Of a stretch of DNA of 64,000 bases, positions 44,522-54,021 are shown piece by piece. Both the position numbers and the translations under genes were made by a program. The notes beneath the pieces were generated by a model. That model ran no database searches and was not told the DNA's origin. It saw only the letters and a program-made list of their open reading frames with translations. The stretch's first letter is position 1. Every line of letters starts with the position of its first letter. The stretch is taken from assembly GCA_949825045.1 (NCBI GenBank), contig OX463820.1, forward strand, positions 5,220,501-5,284,500. Reading direction: 5' to 3'. Source of the stretch: Argyresthia goedartella (taxonomy: Eukaryota; Arthropoda; Insecta; Lepidoptera; Argyresthiidae).

Positions 44522-44939
44522 AAAAAATCGGTCAAGTGCGAGTCTAAATCGCGCACGAAGGGTTCCGTACCACCGTTCAATGGAAGCGATGGTGTGGAGT
44601 GAATAGTTTGGATTTTACACAGCAAAATATTATTTACAAAGTTATTGGTGCGGTTACTTTCACACTCCATGTACGTAACCAGGTGCATCCATAAGTTTGT
44701 ATGTGGTATTGAAAGAATTGTTGTATGGGAGGCCCCTTAAATATTTCTTTTATCCTGTTTTTTAGTATTTGTTGTTATAGCGGCAACATAAATACATAAT
44801 CTGTGAAAATTTCAACTCTCTAGCTAGCTAGGTTCTTGAGATACAGCCTGGTGACAACGGACAGACGGACAGACGGACGGACAGCGGAGTCTTAGTAATA
44901 GGGTCCCGTTTGGAACCCTTCGGGTACGGAACCCTAAAA
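44522..44939 (+). repeat. GGTTCCGTACC-family repeat, full-length copy
   Basis: From AAAAATCGGTCAAGTGCGAG to GGTACGGAACCCTAAAAA. Internal words as in 29,821-30,202, with GGACAGACGGACAGACGGAC near the right end. Inverted ends. It directly follows the I-like LINE relic. Confidence 0.82.
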
Positions 44940-44974
44940 AAGAATAAGTATTATTGCAGAAGATTTCAAGACTT

Positions 44975-45107
44975 AAAGAGATCTAAAAATCAATCTGTGG
45001 GAGTTTCTACGCCCTTCTCCCCCCACAGTGGTCCAAGGTAAAGAAGAGGCATAAAATGGCGTTTGCTAAGTATATGTAAATATCCACAGTAATATCTTTA
45101 TTACTGT
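44975..45107 (+). repeat. LINE 3' UTR fragment (CTGTGGGAG hairpin family)
   Basis: AGAGATCTAAAAATCAATCT, a CTGTGGGAG…CCCACAG stem with a TTTCTACGCCC loop, GTGGTCCAAGG, AAGAAGAGGCATAAAATGGC and TTTGCTAAGTATATGTAAAT. Matches 62,855-62,999. No RT upstream. Confidence 0.75.
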
Positions 45108-45108
45108 A

Positions 45109-45490
45109 TTTTTAGGGTTCCGTCCCTCAAAAGGTAAAAAAGAAACCATTATAGGATCACTCGGTGTCCGTCCGTCCGTCTGTCACAGGCTCTTTTCTCA
45201 GGAACTATAAGAGATAGAGTCAACGTCAAAGTAAGAACTTTGAGGCATAAAATGACGTTTGCTAAGTATATGTAATAGATATTTGATGACGTTTGCTAAG
45301 TATATGTAATAGATATTTACATATACTTAGCAAACGTCATTTTATGCCTCAAAGTTCTTACTTTGACTTTGACTCTATCTCTTATAGTTCCTGAGAAAAG
45401 AGTCTGTCACAGGGACAGACGGACGGACGGACACGCGAGTGATCCTATAATGGTTCCTTTTTTACCTTTTGAGGGACGGAACCCTAAAAA
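45109..45490. repeat. Large palindrome (~190-bp inverted arms)
   Basis: Begins TTTTTAGGGTTCCGTCCCTC and ends with the inverse. The arms agree through AACCATTATAGGATCACTCG, the CCGTCCGTCCGTCTGTC block, CTCAGGAACTATAAGAGATA, GTAAGAACTTTGAGGCATAA and TTTGCTAAGTATATG. The centre, ~45,270-45,330, has a partial extra repeat (GATGACGTTTGCTAAGT). The inner part of each arm is LINE 3' sequence (as at 62,930). Related in its ends to the GGTTCCGT family. Confidence 0.85.
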
Positions 45491-45795
45491 TATCACCATT
45501 TGACCACAATGTGCTAACGTCCCAACTCAAGTTTCCCATATAACTGGCGAACAAAAAAAGCGTTTTGACAGTTCATGATAAGAAAGTTCTGTGTTGACTG
45601 CCTTTGTCTTATTCCCAATGCAATAGTTACAGATCTCTGTAATCGTACACCGGTACGATCGTAAAGTGATTTTGGTATAAGCTCAAATTGCGTTTGTGTG
45701 TGTGTGACACGTGTGGATGATGCGAGTGAGTGAGAGCTCCGCGGTGTCGCGCATTTCAGTTTAAACCAAAAGCACTACTCAATTGTGCAATCTCA
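45491..45795. other. No gene recognised
   Basis: More balanced composition than the surroundings, with GTGTGTGTGTGAC near 45,700; no open frame with a domain. Confidence 0.5.
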
Positions 45796-48003
45796 TTAAA
45801 AGATTAAAAGATTAAAAGATTTATTGCAAGTTACGGTTCACACTTACAGTCTTACGACCAAAACATGTGAGCGTTAACACTAAATTACTGTCTAAAAAAT
45901 GTACAATTAATGAAATTGAAAATACAGACAAACACAATACATAATAAATTACAATATGACTTACACACGACTGTTTAAAAACAAATACACAATTTTAAAA
46001 AATATCCAGAGCGGCATATTAAATATATCTAATTCTGGGTGCTGAGCAACACAGGCATTGAGTAGAGTCAGTGCCTGAAAAGTGGGCGCGTGACGAGCGT
46101 GCTGTGTACGAGCAACACCCGTAGCGAAGAGCGGCCGCGATCGTAGCATCGCGTACCGAGCCGGCGCGTTAAGGACAACACTTTGTAGTGCGACCGGGTT
46201 GTCTACCTTGTTATGGAGGAGCAGATAGAAGTGGACCAACAGAGACAACTTCCGCCTCAGCTCTAGGGTGTCTACCCCCACCATCCCCGCCACAAATAGA
46301 GACGGGAATAAGTAGGGATAATACCCATATTTAAACTTGTATAGAAGTCTAGCAAATTTCCTTTGGACTTTTTCCAGCATGAGTGTGTATTTGGCTTCAT
46401 GTGGGTCCCAGATGATTGCGTTGTACTCTAACTTACTCCGAACAAATGCATTGTACAAAGAGGTTAACGTAGAAATGTTCCTAAACCGAATTGTCTGTCG
46501 CATTACGAATCCAAGAGATCTGAAGGCTCTCCTAGAAGTCTCCCGGATGTGGTCATTAAATGTAAGCTCAGCGTCAAGTAATAGTCCTAAGTCGCGTATT
46601 TGGGTAACCCTCACAAACCTAGCCCCAGCGATAGTGTAGTCATGATGGAGCGGTGACCGAGATCGAGTAAAAGTCATGGTTTTACACTTAGCGCTATTAA
46701 ACGCCAAGTGGTTGCATTCACTCCACTCCACCACTCTATCAACATCTCTCTGCAGGCGCCCAATATCGTCCTCACTGCTTATGCGCAAGAATATCTTCAA
46801 GTCATCCGCGAACATCAGACACTCAGCCGTCTCAACGACATTGGGAAGGTCATTAATCATAATCAGAAACTGAGTGGGGCCCAGAGTGCTACCCTGACTG
46901 ACACCCGAGCAGGTTTCATAGGGCTCGGAACTCTTACCGTTAACCCTCACATACTGAACTCTATTGGAGAAGTAGTTCGCAAATAACCGTATTAAGTTCG
47001 GTGTGAATCCTATGGATGCAAACTTCTCCAATAGGACGTCATTGTCAACTCTATCGAATGCTTTCTTAAAGTCGAAAAACGTCACATCAACCTGTGTGGA
47101 CTTATCCAGAGCTAACGTCACGTAGTTTACAAAGTTGATGTGGTTTGTTAGTGTTGAGCGACTAGGGCGGAAACCATGTTGGCAGTCGGATAATAGCCCG
47201 CGTATTTGTTCAGTTATGTGATGGTTGATGATTGATTCAAACACCTTCCCAAATACCGAGAGGACGGCTATAGGTCTGTAATTTTCTACTTCTGACCTGG
47301 AGCCGCCCCTGAGCACAGGCGTGACTCGCGACGTTTTCCAGCGCCTTGGGTAGATTGCAGATTTTAGGGCTAAATTGTAAAGGTACCCAAGTGGTAGTTC
47401 CAGTACAGATAGACAGTCCTTGATTAGGAAAGGCGGAATACCGTCGGGCCCTGTAGAGGAGCGAGGTTTAAGTCGTCGCCCTGCACGTCGTATGTCAGTC
47501 ACAGTAATGCAGTCAATCGCTACACGCGACGAGCTATTGCCCGGTCCAGCTCTCCGCTCGGCAGCGTCAGCGTCAAGTGTCGGTCTGTCTGGCAAGAACA
47601 CTGACTGGAAGTAAGTTGCGAACGCGTTGGCCGCATCCACTCCCGTCACCGTCTTGCCGTCATAGTCATATTCGTCACATGTCTGTTTCGTCGTCCGTTG
47701 GTCCCTAATAAAATTCCAAAAGTTAGTGGGGTCAGTTCTGATATCATTCTCAGCTAGTCGTATGTACTCCGAGTAGGTTTTGTCTATTAAGTACTTCACG
47801 CGACTTCTATAATAACGGAACATTTCCTTATTAAACTCTTTTCCCTCAGCTCTATACCGTTTGAGATGAAAGTATTTGTTCTTAATGTTGCGTATGATGT
47901 CGGACGTGAACCACTTCGGGTATACATACCGAGTCCTCACGCCTGTACGCTGGACTACATTGTTCTCTTGCAATGATATGATCAAACGGTGCCGTTGCAT
48001 TTC
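45796..48003 (-). mobile_element. Jockey-like LINE, 5'-truncated
   Basis: Minus strand, 2.2 kb. The 3' tail at 45,796-45,822 is three copies of an AAAAGATT-type unit, next to TTATTGCAAG. One long RT-containing ORF. The sequence 48,004-48,060 before it (GCGTGGCGCGGTGCC…) may be further element sequence. No target duplication was identified. Confidence 0.85.
45961..48000 (-). CDS. LINE reverse transcriptase ORF (partial, no endonuclease)
   Basis: 679 codons, uninterrupted. Residues 1-150 are the pre-RT linker (YPKWFTSDIIRNIKNKYFHLKR; TNFWNFIRDQR). RT blocks in order: STGPDGIPPFLIK, RVTPVLRGGSRSEVENYRPI, HGFRPSRSTLTN, FFDFKKAFDRVDND, CSGVSQGSTLGPTQF, catalytic FADDLKIF, RDLGLLLDAELTF. The C-terminal region has NAFVRSKLEYNAIIWDP. 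Jockey-clade signature without RNase H. The open frame starts after the expected endonuclease, so the ATG at 48,000 is probably internal. Two block differences, VSQG for VPQG and RGGSRS for KKGxRS, are unusual. Confidence 0.9.
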   Translation of the reverse strand: MQRHRLIISLQENNVVQRTGVRTRYVYPKWFTSDIIRNIKNKYFHLKRYRAEGKEFNKEMFRYYRSRVKYLIDKTYSEYIRLAENDIRTDPTNFWNFIRDQRTTKQTCDEYDYDGKTVTGVDAANAFATYFQSVFLPDRPTLDADAAERRAGPGNSSSRVAIDCITVTDIRRAGRRLKPRSSTGPDGIPPFLIKDCLSVLELPLGYLYNLALKSAIYPRRWKTSRVTPVLRGGSRSEVENYRPIAVLSVFGKVFESIINHHITEQIRGLLSDCQHGFRPSRSTLTNHINFVNYVTLALDKSTQVDVTFFDFKKAFDRVDNDVLLEKFASIGFTPNLIRLFANYFSNRVQYVRVNGKSSEPYETCSGVSQGSTLGPTQFLIMINDLPNVVETAECLMFADDLKIFLRISSEDDIGRLQRDVDRVVEWSECNHLAFNSAKCKTMTFTRSRSPLHHDYTIAGARFVRVTQIRDLGLLLDAELTFNDHIRETSRRAFRSLGFVMRQTIRFRNISTLTSLYNAFVRSKLEYNAIIWDPHEAKYTLMLEKVQRKFARLLYKFKYGYYPYLFPSLFVAGMVGVDTLELRRKLSLLVHFYLLLHNKVDNPVALQSVVLNAPARYAMLRSRPLFATGVARTQHARHAPTFQALTLLNACVAQHPELDIFNMPLWIFFKIVYLFLNSRV

Positions 48004-48321
48004 TTAGGACGCGTGGCGCGGTGCCAGACTAGGCGAATTATCGCCATTTAGGCTCCCTTAGGGGGGCCATCGACCAATAAATCTGATCGGTTACCAGTAG
48101 CCATTTTGGCTACCCCAGGATTACCCCAAAATTAATAACTCCTTGATAATTCCATAACATGCTTGTAACAAAACGTACTATGACGTCCGCAGTATTTATT
48201 TCATGCTGCTTGCGTTGTGTTCCATTGTGTATTGTTCCACTATTTGTAGGAGTGAGATAGATAAACGCATACGAGAACACAATATTTGAGCATTTTTTAT
48301 TTTTTTTCCACATTTTCAAAA

Positions 48322-48420
48322 ATAATAATAAATTCTTTATTCACAAAAAGCCGTGTAATATTAAAATATCCAAATTCAAATTCCAAATTCCAAATGTGTT
48401 TTTTAACGGTAGATATTTAC
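48322..48420 (-). mobile_element. LINE 3' tail remnants
   Basis: AATAATAATAAATTCTTTAT (inverse of an AATAAAGAATTTATTATT end) at 48,322, and a second A/T-rich simple repeat CAAATTCAAATTCCAAATTC at ~48,371-48,396. Likely two short LINE 3' ends with no coding part. Confidence 0.55.
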
Positions 48421-48684
48421 ATATAAGGTGACATTTAATTAGCTGACCACATTTTAGGGATTGATAGTACCCGACATTATGATCAACTCTCCTTAAGAAA
48501 TATATGATCGCAAATGAAAAAAAAAAAATGGTTCCCCCGTAGTAATTTGTAATCAGCTGATCGGATCAATGAGGGACGTTTTTTTTTTCTATTTGCGTCC
48601 ATATGTTTCTTGGGGAAAGTTGTTCATAATGATGGGTGGGTACTATCATTCCCCAAAAAATGTTCAGCTAATTAAATGCAACCT
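48421..48684. other. No gene recognised
   Basis: Short A- and T-runs only. Confidence 0.5.
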
Positions 48685-48797
48685 TGTATACTTGTATACT
48701 TATCGTCATTTTTTGCCATTTCTCTACATTGGACCACAGTGGGAGAAGCAGGGCGTAGAAACTCCCACAGATTGATTTTTAGATCTTTTTAAAAATT
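48685..48797 (-). repeat. LINE 3' UTR fragment (CTGTGGGAG hairpin family), inverse copy
   Basis: The inverse strand reads AAAAAGATCTAAAAATCAAT, CTGTGGGAGTTTCTACGCCC, TGCTTCTCCCACTGTGGTCC and GAGAAATGGCAAAAAATGAC. The stem of 62,872 is preserved except its outermost pairs. Confidence 0.72.
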
Positions 48798-49570
48798 GCT
48801 TGTGCTCAACTATTGCTTGTGCTATCAGTGATTGAACACTTGTTTAATAAATTCTAGTAGTGTATTTAAAAAGGATTTGGTTTTATCACAAGGACCTCTA
48901 TTTTTTGAGTATGTATACTTTTCTTTAATATATTATATGATCAGTTTTTATCATTATCGCCAATAAAGACCTAAATTATGCTCTTTTATTTCTGTTTTGT
49001 TACCTTCAGGCAAAAGTTTACCTTAGAGTTTGCATTACTAGAATAATAATCAAGTTTGATAAATATTACTTTCTTTTTAACAAAATGTTCAGCATTCTAA
49101 AGTTATTAATAACTACATAAAACGAAAAAATATAATGGGAAATTCTTGGGACAGTAACAAAAAAGATGGCTTGGTAACAAAAAATAAAATATAACGCCTA
49201 TTTAAACACATAAAATAGTCAACAAAGACGAGACCGTACAACACTAAATACTAGATGCTACCAGTAGTAGTTACGTTCAGCTTATTTTTAGTAAGAACAT
49301 AATTCGTATATTGAAGCTTGTTCCAAATTCAAATAACATTTAATGTCCAGTGAGAAAAAGAGCGTTTTATACACTGTTATCGATGAAAACAATGCACTTT
49401 TTGAGGGGCAATGGTAAAAATAAATATTGTATGAAAATACCTGTGTCCCATACTTCCAATCCGTTTATTCAAACTCGATGATTGCTATAATTTCCATGAA
49501 ACCATAACAAAATTTTAATTTCATATCATATTAGGTATTAAGCTCGAAATTACAATGCCGTTCTGGCAAC
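48798..49570. other. No gene recognised
   Basis: AT-rich. No coding or structured element seen. Confidence 0.5.
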
Positions 49571-49571
49571 C

Positions 49572-50080
49572 TATTGTCTCACTCAGTGAGCAAAATGCAT
49601 CTTTGCACACTGTTTGTTTTCTCTCAGCAAAAGCCTCTTGTTCGAGCAGAGTATTCTGGGAAAAATAGTTATATGTGCAACAAGAGAGCAAAGTTGATTT
49701 TTGCTGCGAGTGCTTTTTTGAGTCCCGAGTGAGCGAAGGATTCTAAGTTAGAATCCTGAGTGAGCGAGGGAATCAAGTCACGAGATGCAAATAACTTTGG
49801 TCTCGTGTAGCTCATACAACTTTTCATCTCAGCAATGCGAAAATACCAAATAAGAGGTAAAAAAATACAACATTGAAAAATAAAATGAAAAACATGACGA
49901 CTGCTGCGGTTGTCGCTCTGGCTACCATGCGAGATGTCTTGGGTTCGATCCCCGTTGGCTGTTTGCGATTTCGCCTATGTCCGCATTCAAAATAAAAAAG
50001 CTGCTTTGTCTTACTAAGTGAGCAAAATGCAACTGTGCACACTGTTTACACGCAGCGAAAGCCTCTTGTTCGAGCTGCTG
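49572..50080. repeat. Direct-repeat pair flanking a SINE-like insertion
   Basis: Left unit 49,572-49,645 (CAGTGAGCAAAATGCATCTTTGCACACTGTTT, then AGCAAAAGCCTCTTGTTCGA) and right unit ~50,010-50,075 (AAGTGAGCAAAATGCAACTGTGCACACTGTTT, AGCGAAAGCCTCTTGTTCGA). Between them is a GAGTGAGCGAAGGATTCTAA patch that I know as common interspersed sequence, and a tRNA-derived SINE segment. Confidence 0.7.
49903..49990 (+). mobile_element. tRNA-derived SINE head
   Basis: GCTGCGGTTGTCGCTCTGGC, CTACCATGCGAGATGTC and a good B box, GGTTCGATCCC. The head matches the SINEs at 6,062 and 58,450 but the body differs (GGCTGTTTGCGATTTCGCC…), so it is either another subfamily or a truncated copy. Confidence 0.7.
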
Positions 50081-50639
50081 AGGTGAACATAAATTTTCGA
50101 TGTTTTGTATTTAGCTGATTATTTAAATAACATTATTCATGGTTAGGTTATGATTTCTGTGAAATTATTTAGTACATTTGATCCCAAGCGAACCAATAAC
50201 CGAGATTTTTTTATCAAAGTAGAACTATTCAACTTCAATCTCACGGTACATGCATGCCTGCAAGTTTGTTGTGAAAAAAACAAATAAGATACGCTCATTT
50301 CTAACTCACTCTTACTCGCTGAAATTATTATGACAGAGTTCAAAATCAAAACAAAATGTTATTGTTTATTGAGCGAATGTTTTGTATTGTTTGATCTGAT
50401 TAAACACTAAATAGTTAAATAAAGGGGTTGTTGCGCGGGTATCAGACATATTTTTACATAGTTTTTAAATACTTAGTGAAAAAGTTATTTAAGAAAAAAG
50501 ACGCTTGGTATTGGTCGGATTGGGACTAAGATTTTTTTTTCGTAAATGTGAGTATTCCAAAAATACGTAAACCAAAAATATAAATCATTACGTGGTCGCC
50601 GAGGGGGGGAGGAGGGTGAAAAATGGTGAAAAATGGGTC
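50081..50639. other. No gene recognised
   Basis: No domain-like frame; a short GGGGGGGAGGAGGG run at 50,603. Confidence 0.5.
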
Positions 50640-51600
50640 ACGTAGTATGAGTGTTCCCTAAGTCTCAGGACCTACAAGCTAGTAACGTGGATCCCAACGT
50701 TCCCGACCAGTTCCTTTCCGCCCCGCCTGTGTTGGGCTCTCACTGTCAAACAAGCCACAAGAGACAACGGTCTTATGTCCTTACCCGACACCACACCAAT
50801 CAACTTGAGCAATGTTGGAATCGATGTGGTCAATAAGGCGGTACAAGCAGTCAACTCAAAAGCTGCAGGTGACGATAAAATTTGCCCTAAAATGCTTCTC
50901 ACAATCCTGGACAAACCACTGCCAGCTACACACGTAATGAATGATTCTATATCTAATTTCGTCTTTCCCACCTTGTGGAAAAATAATTAGTCATCCCATT
51001 ACCTAAAACTTCTATTTCAATACTACACATCGTCTCCTTCTGTGAAGTTACTGATGACAGATGAAGTTCATCTTTCCATGTTGGCTTTGCTTGACTTCAA
51101 TCTACGTATTTCGACAATTTCGTTGAACTTCTCAAGTTCCTGAAAGTATCCTCATCTGCCAGCTGGTTCGACTCTTATTTGAGAGGTCGGCAGCAGCATA
51201 TCAGATCGGAGGAGGCATCCACTAAATGGTGTGACCTTACTACCGGTGTCCCTCAAGGTGGTATCCTCTCACCACTTCTATTCTCTATTTTCATTAACTT
51301 CATCTCGGACGTAATTTATATGGGTATATGTTTTATTTATGTTTAGCATGTATTTATAATACATTATTACGTATTTGCGTAGGTACTCGTGTATGTAGTT
51401 TATATAAATTAGCGTTACATATTATACTATATGTATAGTTAAATTATGTTTTAGTTTGTACACAGGTCTACCCCATCTCCCCAAACAACCTATATCCTTA
51501 CTTGGTTTGCCGGATGAGATCTCTTGTTAGAGATAAGCTCACCCTTGTACACTATTAATGTTACCCTCAAGAGCAGGTCTTCTAAAAAGCAAAACGACTA
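50640..51600 (+). pseudogene. LINE RT fragments with 3' UTR, related to 3,422-4,834
   Basis: The fingers part at ~50,775-50,990 reads SKAAGDDKICPKMLL and FPTLWKNN. The palm part at 51,110-51,330 reads [40 protein letters not shown]. After ISDV the sequence jumps straight to AT-rich 3' UTR, ending with the family stem-loop at 51,506-51,540, so the YADD box and everything after it is deleted. Closest relative in the window is the LINE at 3,422-4,834, orientation reversed. Confidence 0.82.
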
Positions 51601-51896
51601 CTGATGCAAAAATGCATTACCAAGCAATAAGGTATAAAATCGTGGACCATTTTTTATGGCCTCACAGAAGGCAGCGATTATTTGGGCAAAATGTAGGCTA
51701 CTAAAATGTAAGTAGGATATTAGACAAAAAAATAGGCGATTAGGCTACTCGGAAGTCAAAATTAGGCGAATTGAGATGTCTGATTATTAGTGGCAGTTGT
51801 AAAAAAATAGTGACACATGTCAAAAATACTGACACCTGTCAGCTGGGGCTGTCAAAATCAGTAACAGCTGTCAACAGTTTCATGAAGGTAGGAAGA
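51601..51896. other. Low-complexity stretch, no gene
   Basis: Recurring ATTAGGC(G/T)A and GACAC(A/C)TGTCA words (51,700-51,880) suggest short-range duplication. No gene. Confidence 0.5.
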
Positions 51897-52120
51897 TAAT
51901 CCAACTAATATTATAAATGTGAAAGTAAGATGTTTGGATGTTTGTGTGTTTGTGTGTTTGTGCCTCAATCACGCTAAAACGGCTGAACGGATTTGAATGA
52001 AATTTACCACAAAGATAGTTTATGAGCTAGATTAACAAATATAATACTTTTTGTCCGACTGCACCAGAGGGAGGGTAATGTTATCTCGGTAAATGATATT
52101 TTTTACTTCGATTAATTAGA
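51897..52120 (+). repeat. Dispersed repeat (GTGCCTCAATCACGC family), second copy
   Basis: ATATTATAAATGTGAAAGTA, TTTGGATGTTTGTGTGTTTG, GTGCCTCAATCACGCTAAAA, CGGCTGAACGGATT, TAGTTTATGAGCTAGATTAA, and then ATCTCGGTAAATGATATTTT as in 2,935-3,110. Slightly longer than the first copy: an extra GACTGCACCAGAGGGAGGG segment. Confidence 0.72.
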
Positions 52121-52559
52121 GTCTTCCTGCCTTACAATTAAATGTTTATTTAAAGAACAGACGGAATCAAACTGAAAAACGCCAAAATATACCACTATAT
52201 CCACTCTCAGTAACTTAATTTGAGGTAAACTCAGCAAGAGCATGTCGCTGTAACATTTTTTCTTTCACAGACAAAATCTTTGATAAACAATCAAGCAAGG
52301 CCGAAACTGGGCGACACGTTGTGAAACCAATAACAAACAATGAGCTGGGATAATGGTATCGGGGACACTTTCTCATTGTCTTACCTTGGATGTTATTTGT
52401 TATGATATGAATTAGCCACTTCGCGGCACATATGGCGGCAATTGACTGAGGTATTCTTTTGTGATCTGCCTACGTTGAGCAACCCACTGTTTTGATGTAT
52501 GACCCAAATGTAGACTGCAGAAATGGCTTACTGATATTGACCGGATCTAAACAAGTCTA
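52121..52559. other. No gene recognised
   Basis: No supported feature. Confidence 0.5.
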
Positions 52560-52670
52560 CCTTACGAGAAGGGCTTCCAATTTCTCTCACAGTGGTCGAA
52601 GGTAGAGAAGAGGCAAAACATGACGTTTGCTAAGTATATGTTAAAAACTACAGTAATAAAGAAACTCGAA
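52560..52670 (+). repeat. LINE 3' UTR fragment
   Basis: CTCTCACAGTGGTCGAAGG, GAGAAGAGGCAAAACATGAC, GTTTGCTAAGTATATGTTAA and ACAGTAATAAAGAAACTCG match the 3' end of the family at 62,900-62,990. The stem-loop upstream is damaged. Confidence 0.7.
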
Positions 52671-53249
52671 CTTTGATTCAGCGCCGTTTTCATTGCCGGT
52701 GAATTGTTCGGTAAAAATGGAGTCTTTAGCGATTAACAGGTTTTACCCGTGATTTGTTCAAGCCTCATTTGTGGGAGAGAGAACCCGGGAAATGCCTGGA
52801 ATGCTTAGAAAATTATCGATTTTATAGCTCATTAGATTCACCATGACAATACCTATTCTTTTCACCTGGCGATAGTATCATCATCATCACCATCACCTGA
52901 TAATGGCGTTTGAAGATGGGAGAGGGATCTCTGGGATGCACATTTGTGGACTTCAAAATGAACTTAAATCACCGATAATTACCGTTGAATTTTCTCACAG
53001 GTTAACCGGTGCATGTCATACTAAAACGGACCGTAAGATTTTTACCTACCAAAAAGTGCGTCCAAAGAAGTTTTCACTTCAAAAAACATACTCCCAAAAG
53101 GCTTGATTGATCTTAACAAATGAGGTGTCATTGGAGTTGTGGAGACCGTGAGAGTGACATAGGCTATTTAATTTTAGTGATAAGTTAAAATATTGGATTT
53201 CAGACATTAATATACATATTCAAGTCTGTGATTGATTTCAGATCGCAAA
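52671..53249. other. No gene recognised
   Basis: A 67-codon frame (52,903-53,106) has no motif. A CATCATCATCACCATCACC run at ~52,877. Confidence 0.5.
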
Positions 53250-53312
53250 ATGCAGTTTACAAAGTCACTGGTACGGTTACTTTCATACTCCATATAGGTA
53301 ACCAGGTGCATT
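53250..53312 (+). repeat. Short fragment of the GGTTCCGTACC-family repeat
   Basis: ACAAAGTCACTGGTACGGTTACTTTCATACTCC and GGTAACCAGGTGCATTCAT correspond to 44,637-44,693. Both ends missing. Confidence 0.65.
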
Positions 53313-53556
53313 CATTTACTGCCTTAAATTCACAAAATTATCTACACACTCATACATATATTATACTCACATGCCTTTAGACTACCAGTATATTATTACA
53401 ACTCGTACGTCAAGATACTACAGACCTCTAACTACACCCACGGTATATCTCACGCCACGAGTTATGAGCGGTGTCCTTGAATGCGCAGTAGGCAATTTTC
53501 AATACCTGTACATATGCGCATTAATTCCCGCCAACGTCGCCCAGCGCTCTTAATTC

Positions 53557-53905
53557 GTGGCGAGGGGTATACTTTATTACTTTACAGAAATTGATAGTTC
53601 ACTAAAAGCGCAATTTGAAACAGACAATATAGAAATCGCTCGCTCTGTTCACTGCGATATTGAAGAACTCACTCGATATATATCTGTCAAAGAAAATGAC
53701 CTAAAAATATTCTGCCAAAACATGAAGTGTACCCACCGGGAAATATAGACGATCTAAATCTTACCCTTAGTACTTTGGATTTTACACCAGATCATTTGTT
53801 TTAGGCGAAAATTCCCAGATTTTCACAGTTAATCGATAACAACTGCGAAATTAAACAATATAATTGGATTATTTCAAAATGTATTGTGATAAAACACTTA
53901 ATAAG
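53557..53905 (+). pseudogene. LINE endonuclease N-terminal fragment
   Basis: Two frames together resemble the start of a LINE ORF2: …IEELTRYISVKENDLKIFCQNMK, then (after a shift near 53,735) NIDDLNLTLSTLDFTPDHLF. The pattern KIFxQNxxS…FDxLxxxLxxLxFxPDxIxL is the opening of the endonuclease domain in Daphne/Jockey-like LINEs. The catalytic part is absent. Probably a 3'-deleted remnant. Confidence 0.6.
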
Positions 53906-54021
53906 CATACTATAAACAAAATAGAAAGGTTACATTACAATCCAATTAATAGAATTTCGTCGGCTGTCCAGCGCATTAGACTATTATTATTATTTATTTA
54001 AATCAGATAACAAGATCTATA

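Noticed and set aside
46337..47614. Plus-strand genes opposite the Jockey-like RT
   Set aside because: They are antisense frames of a well-supported RT with ordered motifs.
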